From: Devosia sp. A16
GTDB lineage: Bacteria; Pseudomonadota; Alphaproteobacteria; Rhizobiales; Devosiaceae
Reading direction: 5' to 3'
Assembly: GCF_001402915.1 (NCBI RefSeq)
Contig: NZ_CP012945.1
Location: 3,883,501 to 3,947,500 of the forward strand
DNA: 64,000 nucleotides
Below, piece by piece: positions 24,793 through 36,607 of this stretch. The first letter of the stretch is position 1; every line of letters starts with the position of its first letter. Position numbers and translations under genes: made by a program. The notes below the pieces were generated by a model. It ran no database searches. It worked only from the letters and a program-made list of their open reading frames with translations, and had not been told where the DNA came from.

Positions 24793-26844
24793 CTAAGCCA
24801 CCTGCCTCCCGTATTTGCTCGCCACTTCCTCGGCCAGGCGGCCGCCGATCTCGGCCAGGTGGTCGAATTCCTGCTCGAAGCTGCCGACCCCGGCCGTCGC
24901 TGACCGAAGCTCGACGATGAGATCCTGCATCTCCGAAGCCGGAACATAGGCGCGGACATCGTCCCAGCCGTCCCAGCCGTCGCGGGTGTCGGAGCCGACG
25001 ATCTGGCCGCGGCGCCGGGGCAGGATGGCGTTGATCCGCGCCGTCGCCTCGCTCGGGCAGTGCACCGTCACCTCCATTACCGGCTCCAGCAGCACCGGCT
25101 CGCATTGCGGCATGCCTTCGCGCATGCCGATCTGCGCCGCCTGGCGGAACGCCATGTCGGACGAGTCGACCGTATGGTACGAGCCGTCGGTCAGCGTTAC
25201 CGCCACATCGACCACCGGGAAGCCGAGCGGGCCGCCCATACCGAAATACTCGCGCACCCCCGCCTCCACCGAGCTGATATATTGTCGGGGCACCACGCCG
25301 CCGGTGATCTTCTCGTCAAAGCCGAGCCCACCGCCGCGCGGCAAGGGCTTGATGGTCAGCACCACATCGCCGAACTGCCCGTGTCCGCCCGACTGCTTCT
25401 TGTGCCGGCCGCGCACATTGGCGGATTTGCGGATCGTTTCCCGGTAGGCGATGCGCGGCACCGAAGTGGTGACGGGGACGCCATAGCGTCCGGTGAGCCG
25501 TTCGATGACGACGCGCAGGTGCATCTCGCCATGCCCTTCCAGCACCGTTTCGCCGGTTTCCGGCACCTGGGTCAGGTGCAACGACGGATCCTCCTCGAGG
25601 ATGCGCTGCAGCGCCGTCGACAAGCGGACGTCGTCCTTGCGCTCCCGCGGCGCAACCGCGATAGCCATCATCGGCATGCTCGGAGGCAGTGGCATCAGGT
25701 CAGGCACCATGCGGCCGGCAGCAAGCGTATCGCCGGTGCGGGCCGCCTCGACCTTGCCGAGCGCCACAGTTTCCCCCTCCCGTGCAGCGTCACGCTTCTG
25801 CGTCTCCTGGCCCGTCACCCGGAAGAGCCCCGAGACCTTGCTTTCGCGTCCATCGGAGGAGCGGAGCGTCGCCCCGTCGGCGACGCTGCCGCTGAGTACG
25901 CGCGCCACGCACATCTTGCCGCTGCGGGCCGTCTGCATGGTCTTCATGATCTGCACCACCGCACCGGGCCCGTCGGCGAGCCCGAGGCGGGCGCGGGTCT
26001 CCTTCACGGTCGGCGCTTCATGGCGGATCGCCTTCAGCAAGCGCGTGATGCCGTTGCCATGCTCGGCCGAGCCGATGAACACCGGACAGATCTTGCCGGC
26101 CCGCATTTCCTCGACCAGATCCTTGAAGATCAGGTCCTTTTCCGGCTGCACGTCTTCGAGCAACTGCTCCATCAGCACGTCGTCGAAATCGGCGATCTGC
26201 TCGAGCATGGCGGTGCGCGCTGCAATCTCGTCGGCCTTTTCGCCATCGGGCAGTGCGACGATCTCGCTCTGTTCGGCCTCGTGGTAGACATGCGCCCGCT
26301 CGAGCGCCAGGTCGATGCACCCGGTCACCACGCCGCCTTTGGTCATCGGCAGTTGCCGTAGCACCAGCGGCACGCGGCTTGCCGGCTGCAGCATCGTCAG
26401 GATGTCGCGGACCTGGCCCGAGAGCTTGTCGATCTTGTTGAGGAAGATGAGGTGCGGGAGCTTGCGCGCTTCGAGGTCCCTGAGGATCAGCTGCAGCGCC
26501 GCCACCTTCTTGGGGTCGGCCTCGGCCACCACCACCGCCATGTCGCAGCCGGCCAGCACCGGCAGCGACTCGTACTGGAACTCGACCGAACCGGGGCAGT
26601 CGATGAAGGTGTAACGGTCGCCCATGAACTCGGTGTCGGCAACGTTGACCTCGACGCTCATGCCGTTCGACCGGGCTTCCGGCGAGGCATCGCCCACCAT
26701 GTTGCCGTCCCTGGCGTGGCCTTGTCGGGTAATGGCCCCAGTGCGCATGAGGATTGCTTCGAGCAGTGAAGTCTTGCCGCTCGCGAACGGCCCCACCAGC
26801 GCAATGCACCGGGGCCCGGCTTGTCTGCCGTTGTCGTTTGCCAT
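24793..26844 (-). CDS. Elongation factor G-like GTPase with altered switch II motif
   Basis: 683 residues with EF-G domains I-V. The P-loop GPFASGKTS is at residues 18-26 and NKIDK at 136-140. Domain II, the domain III segment (EDPSLHLTQVPETGE), the domain IV RGRHKKQSGGHGQFGDV segment and a domain V YVPASEM end are all present. The usual DTPGH of switch II reads DCPGS at 82-86, so the catalytic histidine is a serine. This is a paralogue of the EF-G-like group, not the housekeeping fusA. Its role is unknown, perhaps ribosome rescue or binding without efficient hydrolysis. Confidence 0.85.
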   Translation of the reverse strand: MANDNGRQAGPRCIALVGPFASGKTSLLEAILMRTGAITRQGHARDGNMVGDASPEARSNGMSVEVNVADTEFMGDRYTFIDCPGSVEFQYESLPVLAGCDMAVVVAEADPKKVAALQLILRDLEARKLPHLIFLNKIDKLSGQVRDILTMLQPASRVPLVLRQLPMTKGGVVTGCIDLALERAHVYHEAEQSEIVALPDGEKADEIAARTAMLEQIADFDDVLMEQLLEDVQPEKDLIFKDLVEEMRAGKICPVFIGSAEHGNGITRLLKAIRHEAPTVKETRARLGLADGPGAVVQIMKTMQTARSGKMCVARVLSGSVADGATLRSSDGRESKVSGLFRVTGQETQKRDAAREGETVALGKVEAARTGDTLAAGRMVPDLMPLPPSMPMMAIAVAPRERKDDVRLSTALQRILEEDPSLHLTQVPETGETVLEGHGEMHLRVVIERLTGRYGVPVTTSVPRIAYRETIRKSANVRGRHKKQSGGHGQFGDVVLTIKPLPRGGGLGFDEKITGGVVPRQYISSVEAGVREYFGMGGPLGFPVVDVAVTLTDGSYHTVDSSDMAFRQAAQIGMREGMPQCEPVLLEPVMEVTVHCPSEATARINAILPRRRGQIVGSDTRDGWDGWDDVRAYVPASEMQDLIVELRSATAGVGSFEQEFDHLAEIGGRLAEEVASKYGRQVA

Positions 26845-27179
26845 CTACTCCTCCTCGTTCGTGATTTGTTCCTCTGGCGACGTCCTCCCCGGTGCGTGTT
26901 CATCGCACCGTCGAGGCGCGTCCGCGAGGATACTGTAGCGCTCCGAGAGGGCGGAGCCAATTGGGCGTAGACGCCTGTGGACGGTGCGGACGCCGGTGGC
27001 TGCGGCCCCCCACCCCTGTCCCCTCCCCGCAAGGGGGAGGGAGACCCTCACACTGACATCGTAGTCTGCGTCTCCCTCCCCCTTGCGGGGAGGGATCAAG
27101 GGTGGGGGTCAGCGCGCACCAGCCCTGCAGATAACCACCCTTCCCATTCCCCCGCCTCGGTGGTAATCACCCTCGCCAA
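26845..27179. other. Divergent intergenic region between the EF-G-like gene and guaB
   Basis: This space must hold the promoters for the two divergent genes. It contains the palindromic repeat described at 27006-27110 and no supported gene. A hairpin with a T-run follows at 27180. Confidence 0.5.
27006..27110. repeat. Paired C/G palindromic repeat
   Basis: Left arm from about 27006 to 27044 and right arm from 27071 to 27110 are close reverse complements (CCCCTCCCCGCAAGGGGGAG; CTCCCCCTTGCGGGGAGGGA). The copy lies upstream of guaB and could form a very stable hairpin in either transcript. It is the cleanest copy of this repeat type in the window. Confidence 0.75.
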
Positions 27180-28758
<1,579 letters not shown>

Positions 28759-28767
28759 GGCGTCGCA

Positions 28768-29184
28768 ATGGCGCCCTGGCTGATTGCCGCCATCCTTACC
28801 CAGGGCGCACTCGCCCTGGGGCTGCTCTGGTATCTCGGCACCATCCGCATCCCGATGGTGATGCGGGGCGAGGTGCGGATCGATGACATCGCGCTCGAGC
28901 GCAAGGGATGGCCGAAGCGCGAATGGCAGGCCTCGAACGCCTTCGACAATCAGTTCCAGTTGCCGGTGCTGTTCTATGTCGGGGCCGGGCTGGCGCTGTA
29001 CTTCGGCCCAACCAGCCTGGAGGTTGCGCTGGCCTGGCTGTTCGTCGTGACGCGCTATGCGCATGCCTTCGTGCATATCACCGACAACCATGTGATCCGG
29101 CGCTTCGCCGCCTATTTTGCCGGGCTGCTGCTGCTCTGTCTGTTCTGGCTCGACCTCGCGGTGCGGCTGGTCCTGTCGCTGTAG
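28768..29184 (+). CDS. MAPEG-family membrane protein
   Basis: 138 residues with four predicted membrane helices. The family pattern is visible in RKGWPKREWQASNAFDNQFQ (the polar loop after helix 1) and in VVTRYAHAFVHITDN before helix 3. Eukaryotic MAPEG proteins use glutathione or eicosanoids; bacterial members are mostly uncharacterised. It begins nine bases after guaB ends and is probably co-transcribed with it, an order I recall from other Hyphomicrobiales. Confidence 0.85.
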   Translation: MAPWLIAAILTQGALALGLLWYLGTIRIPMVMRGEVRIDDIALERKGWPKREWQASNAFDNQFQLPVLFYVGAGLALYFGPTSLEVALAWLFVVTRYAHAFVHITDNHVIRRFAAYFAGLLLLCLFWLDLAVRLVLSL

Positions 29185-29242
29185 CGCCCTTGATCCGCGT
29201 GCCGCATCGTGTCACGGACGCGGCTGAACTGAGGATCTTCCC

Positions 29243-30538
29243 ATGAGACTGCCCGGCCGGATCGCCGCCGCCATCGATGTGCTTGCCGATATCGATGCGC
29301 ATAAGCGCCCGGTGGCCGAGGCGCTGAAGGCCTGGGGGCTCAACAACCGCTTCGCCGGCGCCGGCGATCGGGCCGCCATCGGCAACCTCGTCTATGACGC
29401 GCTGCGCCGGAAAAGCTCGCACGCCTGGGCCATGGGCTCGGACGCGCCGCGGGCGCTGGTGCTGAGCGTCGTGGTGCGCGAATGGGGTGAAAACACCGAC
29501 GAGCTCAACGCGAGTTTCGGCAGCGACCGCTTTGCGCCGGCTCCGATCGATGCCGCTGAGGCGGCAAAGCTCACTGCTGCCGATCCGCTTGCCGGGGCGC
29601 CCGACAATGTGCGGGGCGACGTCCCCGAATGGGTGGCCCCGCACCTCGCCGAGAGCTTTGGCGCCGATTGGGTAGCCGAAGCGCACGATCTCTCCGGGCG
29701 GCCACCGCTCGACCTGCGCGTCAACACGCTGAAGGCCAACCGCGACAAGGCGCTGCGCGCCCTCAGTCGTTTCGCGCCCGATACCGCAGCGATCATTCCC
29801 GAGGGCATCCGCTTTCCCGCCGGCGCGCGCGACAGCCGCACGCCCAACGTGCAGAGCGAGGAGGGCTACATCAAGGGCTGGTTCGAGGTGCAGGATTTCG
29901 GCAGCCAGATGGTCGCGGCGCTGGCCGGCGTGCGCGGGGGCGAACAGGTGCTGGACCTGTGTGCCGGAGCCGGCGGCAAGACCCTCGCCATGGCCGCCGC
30001 GATGCAGAATCGCGGCCAGATCTTCGCCTATGACAGCGACCGCACCCGGCTTGCTCCCATCTACGACCGTCTGAAGCGCGCCGGCGTCCGCAACGTGCAG
30101 GTGCGCCCACCGGGTGAGGGCGTGCTCGACGACCTCGCCGGCAAGCTCGATCGGGTGGTGGTCGATGCTCCCTGTACCGGCTCGGGCACCTGGCGCCGCC
30201 AGCCGACCGCCAAATGGAAACTGACCCCGGAACAACTCGCCGTCCGCGTCGAGGAACAGCGCGCCATCCTCATCGACGCTGCCAGGTACCTCAAGCCCGG
30301 CGGCACGCTGGTCTACATCACCTGCTCGGTGCTACCCGAGGAGAACGGCCGGCAGGCTGCGGCCTTCCTTGCAAGCAACCCCGACTTCACCGCGATCGCC
30401 GGCAACAAGCTCTGGATGAGCCAGTTCTCCGGCGCCAAGGTCCGCGCCCGCTTCTCGCCGGAGGGCGGGGTGGCGCTGACGCCGCATCTCACCGGCACCG
30501 ACGGTTTCTACGTCATGGCGATGGAGAGGCGGCGGTGA
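29243..30538 (+). CDS. RsmB/NOP-type rRNA cytosine-C5 methyltransferase
   Basis: 431 residues. The first 140 are a helical NusB-like/PUA-type region and the rest a SAM methyltransferase. Visible are the SAM motif LDLCAGAGGKTLAM near residue 235, the DAPCTGSGTWRRQP segment with one conserved cysteine, and TCSVLPEEN with the other, the pair used by m5C methylases. It most likely methylates 16S or 23S rRNA; the exact site is uncertain. It lies between guaB and guaA. Confidence 0.9.
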   Translation: MRLPGRIAAAIDVLADIDAHKRPVAEALKAWGLNNRFAGAGDRAAIGNLVYDALRRKSSHAWAMGSDAPRALVLSVVVREWGENTDELNASFGSDRFAPAPIDAAEAAKLTAADPLAGAPDNVRGDVPEWVAPHLAESFGADWVAEAHDLSGRPPLDLRVNTLKANRDKALRALSRFAPDTAAIIPEGIRFPAGARDSRTPNVQSEEGYIKGWFEVQDFGSQMVAALAGVRGGEQVLDLCAGAGGKTLAMAAAMQNRGQIFAYDSDRTRLAPIYDRLKRAGVRNVQVRPPGEGVLDDLAGKLDRVVVDAPCTGSGTWRRQPTAKWKLTPEQLAVRVEEQRAILIDAARYLKPGGTLVYITCSVLPEENGRQAAAFLASNPDFTAIAGNKLWMSQFSGAKVRARFSPEGGVALTPHLTGTDGFYVMAMERRR

Positions 30539-30939
30539 GCCGCGACGATGCCGCCGGCTTATCGCCGATGCTGGTTTTCGTGCTTGGCTCGATCGCCTTT
30601 GTGCTGATCGTCGGCGCGGTGATCTGGTTTGCCCTGCCGGGCGCCGCCGCCCGCCACCATTTCGTTTCGCCATCGGGACGCGTCGCGCTCGACATCGGCG
30701 AGCAGTGCGGCGAAACGGCCTGCGAGCGCAGCATCGTGGCCGAGACCACGGCAGCGGACGGCAGCAAGTCGCGCCGTGCCTGTCGGGTCGATCTTACCGA
30801 GGCTCATGCCGTTCTGCCCAATGCCTATCCGCTATGGGCCGCCGACGAACGAAGTGTCGAGATCGTCTACGCCGACGCCGGAGGGCAGGGCGGCAAGTAC
30901 CCGCTGGATTTAATGGCGGATTGCCCGCAGGCCGAGTGA
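30535..30939 (+). CDS. Membrane-anchored hypothetical protein
   Basis: 134 residues from the GTG at 30535, which overlaps the stop of the methyltransferase gene (GTGA) and so implies coupling. One membrane segment covers about residues 12-34 (MLVFVLGSIAFVLIVGAVIW), followed by a periplasmic domain with several cysteines (EQCGETACE ... RRAC ... MADC) that may form disulfides. No family is recognised. Confidence 0.65.
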   Translation: MSRDDAAGLSPMLVFVLGSIAFVLIVGAVIWFALPGAAARHHFVSPSGRVALDIGEQCGETACERSIVAETTAADGSKSRRACRVDLTEAHAVLPNAYPLWAADERSVEIVYADAGGQGGKYPLDLMADCPQAE

Positions 30940-30972
30940 AACTTGCTGCTGCCCCCGCACGTTACTGGCGGC

Positions 30973-31458
30973 ATGAGCACCCTCACGATATCCGACCTCA
31001 AGACCCCGCGCGCCTTGCTGCTGCTGGCGGTTTTCCTCGTTGTGGTGATTGGCGTCGGCGCCGTCATCGGCATTTCGACGGCGCCCGGTGACTGGTATGC
31101 CGGCCTCGCCAAGCCGCCCTTCAATCCGCCCAACTGGGTGTTCGGTCCGGTCTGGTTTGCGCTTTATGTGTTGATCGCCATTGCCGGCTGGCGGACTTTC
31201 CTCAGCGAGCCAGGCGGCACCGGGATGAAGCTCTGGTATGCCCAGATGGGGCTCAACTGGCTATGGTCACCGGTATGGTTCTCTCTGCATCTGCTGTGGC
31301 CGGCTTTCGCCGTGATCATTGCCATCCTGGCGCTGATCCTCGCTTTCATCGCCAACCGCTGGACTCGCGACCGCGTTTCGGCGTTGCTGTTCGTGCCCTA
31401 CGCTGCCTGGGTCGGCTTCGCCAGCCTGCTGAACCTCGCCATCGCGACCCTCAACTGA
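30973..31458 (+). CDS. tspO: TspO/MBR-family tryptophan-rich sensory protein
   Basis: 161 residues with five membrane helices. The family signature is clear: WYAGLAKPPFNPPNWVFGPVW after helix 1, then QMGLNWLWSPVWF with the second tryptophan cluster. TspO proteins bind tetrapyrroles and cholesterol-like ligands and modulate stress or porphyrin handling. The ATG at 30973 is chosen because it starts MSTLTISDLK; an in-frame upstream start would only add ten residues. Confidence 0.92.
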   Translation: MSTLTISDLKTPRALLLLAVFLVVVIGVGAVIGISTAPGDWYAGLAKPPFNPPNWVFGPVWFALYVLIAIAGWRTFLSEPGGTGMKLWYAQMGLNWLWSPVWFSLHLLWPAFAVIIAILALILAFIANRWTRDRVSALLFVPYAAWVGFASLLNLAIATLN

Positions 31459-31465
31459 CCTGGGT

Positions 31466-32041
31466 TCAGTGCAGGTCGCGGGCGATCGGCTCGTTCAGTT
31501 CCAGCCGGGTGAAGCTCACCTCGAGGCCCTCGCCGGTGGGCGAGCAGGTCATCGGGCCGAGCTCGACCGTCTCTGCCATGCGGAGGAAACAGAGCCGCAC
31601 CAGCTGCCAGCTGCCGTCCGGCTGCTGCAACTGCACCCGCAGCGCCTCGGCATGGCGGGTGAGCCGCAGCGTCACCGCATGCTCCACCGGCCGATCGAGT
31701 TTCAGTACCGACCAGTCCGATTGATCGTCGCGCGTCACCACCACCGAGAAGTGCATGGCGCCGTCGGTGAACTCGACGCCGCACTTCATCCAGTTCTCGC
31801 CATCGACGAAGAGCATCGCGCCGGCCTGGTCGTAGAGCCGTTGATAGTTGGCACGGAAGCTCACCTCGAAGCTGAAATCGCCGCTGACCTCGGTCGCGCG
31901 AAAGTGCCCGTTCGCATGCTTGAAGCCGTAGAACGTATTGTTCCAGTAGTCGGTCTCCGGCCCGGTCCGCACCGCGAGGGTGCCGCCACGCTCCTCGTAA
32001 AAGGGGGGCTGGTTGCGCCAGAAGGTCTTGCCGATCTTCAT
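31466..32041 (-). CDS. DUF1349 (YoaQ-like) beta-sandwich protein
   Basis: 191 residues. The motifs TDYWNNTFYGFKHANGHF, DQAGAMLFVDGENWMKCGVEF and DGAMHFSVVVTRDDQSDWS are typical of the DUF1349 concanavalin-like family. No signal peptide, so probably cytoplasmic. Function unknown. The ATG at 32041 fits the family start (MKIGKTFWRNQPP). It lies 4 bases after the acyltransferase stop on the same strand, so the two are an operon, and converges with tspO. Confidence 0.82.
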   Translation of the reverse strand: MKIGKTFWRNQPPFYEERGGTLAVRTGPETDYWNNTFYGFKHANGHFRATEVSGDFSFEVSFRANYQRLYDQAGAMLFVDGENWMKCGVEFTDGAMHFSVVVTRDDQSDWSVLKLDRPVEHAVTLRLTRHAEALRVQLQQPDGSWQLVRLCFLRMAETVELGPMTCSPTGEGLEVSFTRLELNEPIARDLH

Positions 32042-32045
32042 CAGG

Positions 32046-33272
32046 TCATTCCGCTGCAGCTGCGAGTGTCGCCGAACCGGCATGGCGCTGTTCCCTGCGG
32101 CGCGCCCACTGAATCACCGGGTTCTCGACCAGATGATACGACAGGTGCGCCACGGCGAAAGTGATGATCGCGATGAGGCTCGAGGTCACGACGAAGCGGG
32201 TTGGATCGGACGCCTGGCCGTGGTCGATCTGGGGATCCCAATAGACCCGTACCAGTTCCAGCACGACATAGTGCCAGATGTAGATGCCGAAGGAGACTCG
32301 GGCGATATAGCGGGTCAGCCCATTGTCGAGCAGCCGCCCGAGCAGCACGCTCGACGGCGAGGACGCGAGGAACAGCGCCACCGCCAGCACGAACCATGGG
32401 AAGCCGTAGGGCACCCCGAGCCAGCCCCAGCCGTCCGGCGTCTCGGCCGAAAGCTGCTGCCGCATCAGCCAGATGCCCCAGGCGAGGCAAGCAAGCGCTA
32501 TAGCGTCGAACACTGCGTGCCGATACTTTGCCCAGCGCACCTGCAGCCCGCCCGCCAGCGCCCCGATGGCGAACATGGCGAAAAAGCCGAACGGGTTGAA
32601 GCGCGGCATCCAGGTCTTGGCGCCGCCGATCAACCCATAGTCCCAGCCGCGCTGATAGGTGTCGACGCGGTAGTATTGAGTGAACAGCCAGTGCGCGACG
32701 AGCGCCAGGCCGATCACCCCCAGCCACAGCGCTCGCAATTGCCAGCCCCCACCGGTCCAGCGGGCCATGAAGAAGAGTGCGGTAAAGCCGAGCGGCAGCA
32801 GCAGGTATGAGGTCACCTCGAAGCTAATCGACCACAGCGGTCCGTTCACCTCGACCGGAAACAGCGTCACCCAGTGCCAGTCCGCGACCGCGAACATGCC
32901 GGCGAACAACCGCAGCCACAATTGGCCATCGAGCCTCGCCCCGAACACCGTGATGCTGAGGACGAAGGTAACGATGAGCGCCAGCCAGAACCCCGGCAGG
33001 ATGCGCGCCGCGCGGCGCATGGCGTAGATGCGCAGTGACGGCGCCGCCTCGCCGCGATCGAGCGCCTGCCAGAACGGTCGCGACAGCAGGAAGCCCGAGA
33101 GCACGAAGAACATCGCCACGCCGAATGTGCCGATCTGGGCGAACACCCGGAACCACTCGACGCCGGCCAGTTGGTTCTGCCAGCTCATCCGTTGCGCCAG
33201 GTGATGAAACAGCACCGTGAGGCACGCGGCCGCACGCAAGAAATCCGCGCCGGGCAGCCGGTTGTCGGTCAT
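32046..33272 (-). CDS. Acyltransferase family 3 (OafA-like) membrane O-acyltransferase
   Basis: 408 residues with about ten membrane helices. The start motif LPGADFLRAAACLTVLFHH carries the conserved arginine and histidine of family-3 acyltransferases, followed by FFVLSGFLLSRPFW near residue 60 and the FGIYIWHYVVLE segment near the end. It transfers acyl groups to exopolysaccharide, O-antigen or similar surface sugars. The ATG at 33272 is used; upstream sequence to 33410 is in frame but unlike the family. Confidence 0.9.
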   Translation of the reverse strand: MTDNRLPGADFLRAAACLTVLFHHLAQRMSWQNQLAGVEWFRVFAQIGTFGVAMFFVLSGFLLSRPFWQALDRGEAAPSLRIYAMRRAARILPGFWLALIVTFVLSITVFGARLDGQLWLRLFAGMFAVADWHWVTLFPVEVNGPLWSISFEVTSYLLLPLGFTALFFMARWTGGGWQLRALWLGVIGLALVAHWLFTQYYRVDTYQRGWDYGLIGGAKTWMPRFNPFGFFAMFAIGALAGGLQVRWAKYRHAVFDAIALACLAWGIWLMRQQLSAETPDGWGWLGVPYGFPWFVLAVALFLASSPSSVLLGRLLDNGLTRYIARVSFGIYIWHYVVLELVRVYWDPQIDHGQASDPTRFVVTSSLIAIITFAVAHLSYHLVENPVIQWARRREQRHAGSATLAAAAE

Positions 33273-33469
33273 TGGTCCCCCTCGTATCGCACCGCCGCAT
33301 CTGCCGCGCGGTCCCGTGCAATCGATTTCATGGCATCGAGAGCGTTGCCTGCGCAAGCCCCAAGCTTTTCGGCGATGCCGCCAGACCTCGCTCTTGCGAG
33401 CTTCGTCCATAGTTGACGACAGCCGCCATGTCCGTCCTACTGCGTAGATACTTGTCTCGTAGAGGCCAT

Positions 33470-34171
33470 ATGATTTTTGAGGACTTTATGGCTCGGATGA
33501 TGGATCCGAGTCATCTGCTGACTCATCTGCCATATGCCCTGCTGGTCATCTCGATGTTGATGAACGACATGGGGTGGCTGCGCGCCATTGCCATCGCCGC
33601 AGGCGTAATACGTATTATCAATCGAGCGTTCTTCGAGATCGACCCGATCATCGTGTTCTGGGAAGTGATCTTCGTCGGCGTCAATGTCGTTCAACTGTTG
33701 ATCCTCTGGTACTACGCCAAGCGCCATCGCTTCTCGGAGGATGAGCAGCGTTTCGCTGCGCTCATGCCGCCCGGTGTCGATCGGCGCACCATTCGCCGGC
33801 TGCTGCGGCTCGCCAGGCTTCGCCACGCCGCTGAAGGGGAGCGGCTGACCCACGAGGGCAAGCCAGTCACCGAACTGATGTTCATCGCCGATGGGGTGAT
33901 GCAGATCGAGCAGGGCGGCAGCATCGTCGCCGTCTGTGGTCCGGGAGACTTCGTCGGAGAGATGAGCTTTGTCACCGGCGCGCCGGCGTCGGCCACCGCC
34001 ATAGCCGCCAAACCGACGCGCTATCTGGCCTTTGAGCAGGACAGGCTGCACGCCGCCATCGAGGCCGACAACGATCTCCGGCAGGCGCTCGATGCGAGCC
34101 TCAATCACAATCTCGTCGGCAAGTTGGCCAAGGCGAACGCCGCGCGTTCGGAGCAGGCGGTCGGGGGCTAG
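33470..34171 (+). CDS. Membrane protein with cyclic-nucleotide-binding-fold domain
   Basis: 233 residues. About three membrane segments (residues 15-90) are followed by a cAMP-receptor-type beta-roll (about residues 125-205: GKPVTELMFIADGVM ... GDFVGEMSFVTG). The phosphate-binding cassette has the GE pair, but the arginine expected after it (P-R-S/T-A) reads PASATA, so cNMP binding is doubtful. The start at 33470 has AGAGG four bases before it; ATG 33428 and TTG 33413 are alternatives. Popeye-like layout (membrane plus one binding domain). Ligand and partner unknown. Confidence 0.75.
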   Translation: MIFEDFMARMMDPSHLLTHLPYALLVISMLMNDMGWLRAIAIAAGVIRIINRAFFEIDPIIVFWEVIFVGVNVVQLLILWYYAKRHRFSEDEQRFAALMPPGVDRRTIRRLLRLARLRHAAEGERLTHEGKPVTELMFIADGVMQIEQGGSIVAVCGPGDFVGEMSFVTGAPASATAIAAKPTRYLAFEQDRLHAAIEADNDLRQALDASLNHNLVGKLAKANAARSEQAVGG

Positions 34172-34366
34172 GGCGTTGCCCGGGGCGCATCGGCGACGAT
34201 CCGGCGAAATAGATGTCTCGACAGTGGGCCAGTCGCGCGGGCCTTGCGACCAGACGGTCGGCAAGCTGGTGCGGTCCAACACCGTCAAGATCGCGCCCCT
34301 CTCGACATAGGTCCCTTGCCCGGCAGGAGGCTTGCACATTCCCCGGCTGGGCTTTATTTCCCGCGC

Positions 34367-35935
<1,569 letters not shown>

Positions 35936-36032
35936 TCTTTGTCCCCCCCGACGGTGTCGGTGGGCCGAGATCGGCCTTGCTGCCGTCGGCGGTCTGTCGG
36001 CCGCAGCCATGAACGCAGCCGCCTGACGGCCT

Positions 36033-36590
36033 TCAGCCGGGCTCGCCTTGGAGACCCTCGAGCATCAGGGTGAGCAGGCGGCGTCGCTGGCTTGGCGACA
36101 GCTCCCCTTGATCGGCCAACCACGCGATGGATGCGCAGACAGCAGGGTTTCGGCTGACTGCCGCATCTGGGCGCATGAGGCATAGAGCGACGAGGACGGG
36201 TCCCTGATCCTTGCCACGAATGGCGCAGTCAGGTCCTGCCGCGCCGAAGTCTTCTCGACAAAGGCGTCGATCCATTTCTGCAAGGCTTCGAACGGGCCGT
36301 GGGCATGATCAGCGCGCGTCTCGTCTGGCCCATGAGCGCGATCAGGTCTGGATGTGGAGTGTCAGGCGGGACGGCTGCGCGTTTGCAGGAAAGCCGACCG
36401 CCGGCCTGAATGACACCGCATGACAATGCGTGATATGGCTGCGGTCGCGTAGTGGTCTGCGGGGCGCTCGAAACCGATGGCGAGAGTCTTGCCGGGCGAC
36501 AGGCGTCGCCTCTGGCCTCGATGCAACGGCATCAGCTGCTCATCACCGCATTTTGTACAGGTTTTTCAATGACGTATCAGGGGCGGTCAG
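36033..36590 (-). pseudogene. Decayed TetR-family regulator
   Basis: Degenerate minus-strand coding pieces in different frames. Near 36546-36590 is TSLKNLYK, resembling the recognition helix end of TetR proteins. Near 36130-36310 is the string GPFEALQKWIDAFVEKTSAR followed by DLTAPFVARIRDPSSSLYA, a good match in form to TetR C-terminal domains. Frame changes and stops separate them, and the N-terminus is cut off at the right 17-bp repeat. The gene is dead; it is most likely cargo of a former insertion. Confidence 0.45.
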
Positions 36591-36607
36591 TCGAGTGGGA
36601 GTGATCT
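36591..36607 (+). repeat. 17-bp direct repeat, right copy (att-like)
   Basis: Identical to 35922-35938. It contains the GTG start codon proposed for the alpha-L-fucosidase gene and the GTGGGA that could serve as its ribosome site. Beyond it the surroundings switch from decayed DNA to an intact gene. Confidence 0.65.

Noticed and set aside
36430-36600. N-terminal extension of the fucosidase to a start at 36430
   Set aside because: The extra residues are translated from decayed DNA between the direct repeats and do not resemble GH29.
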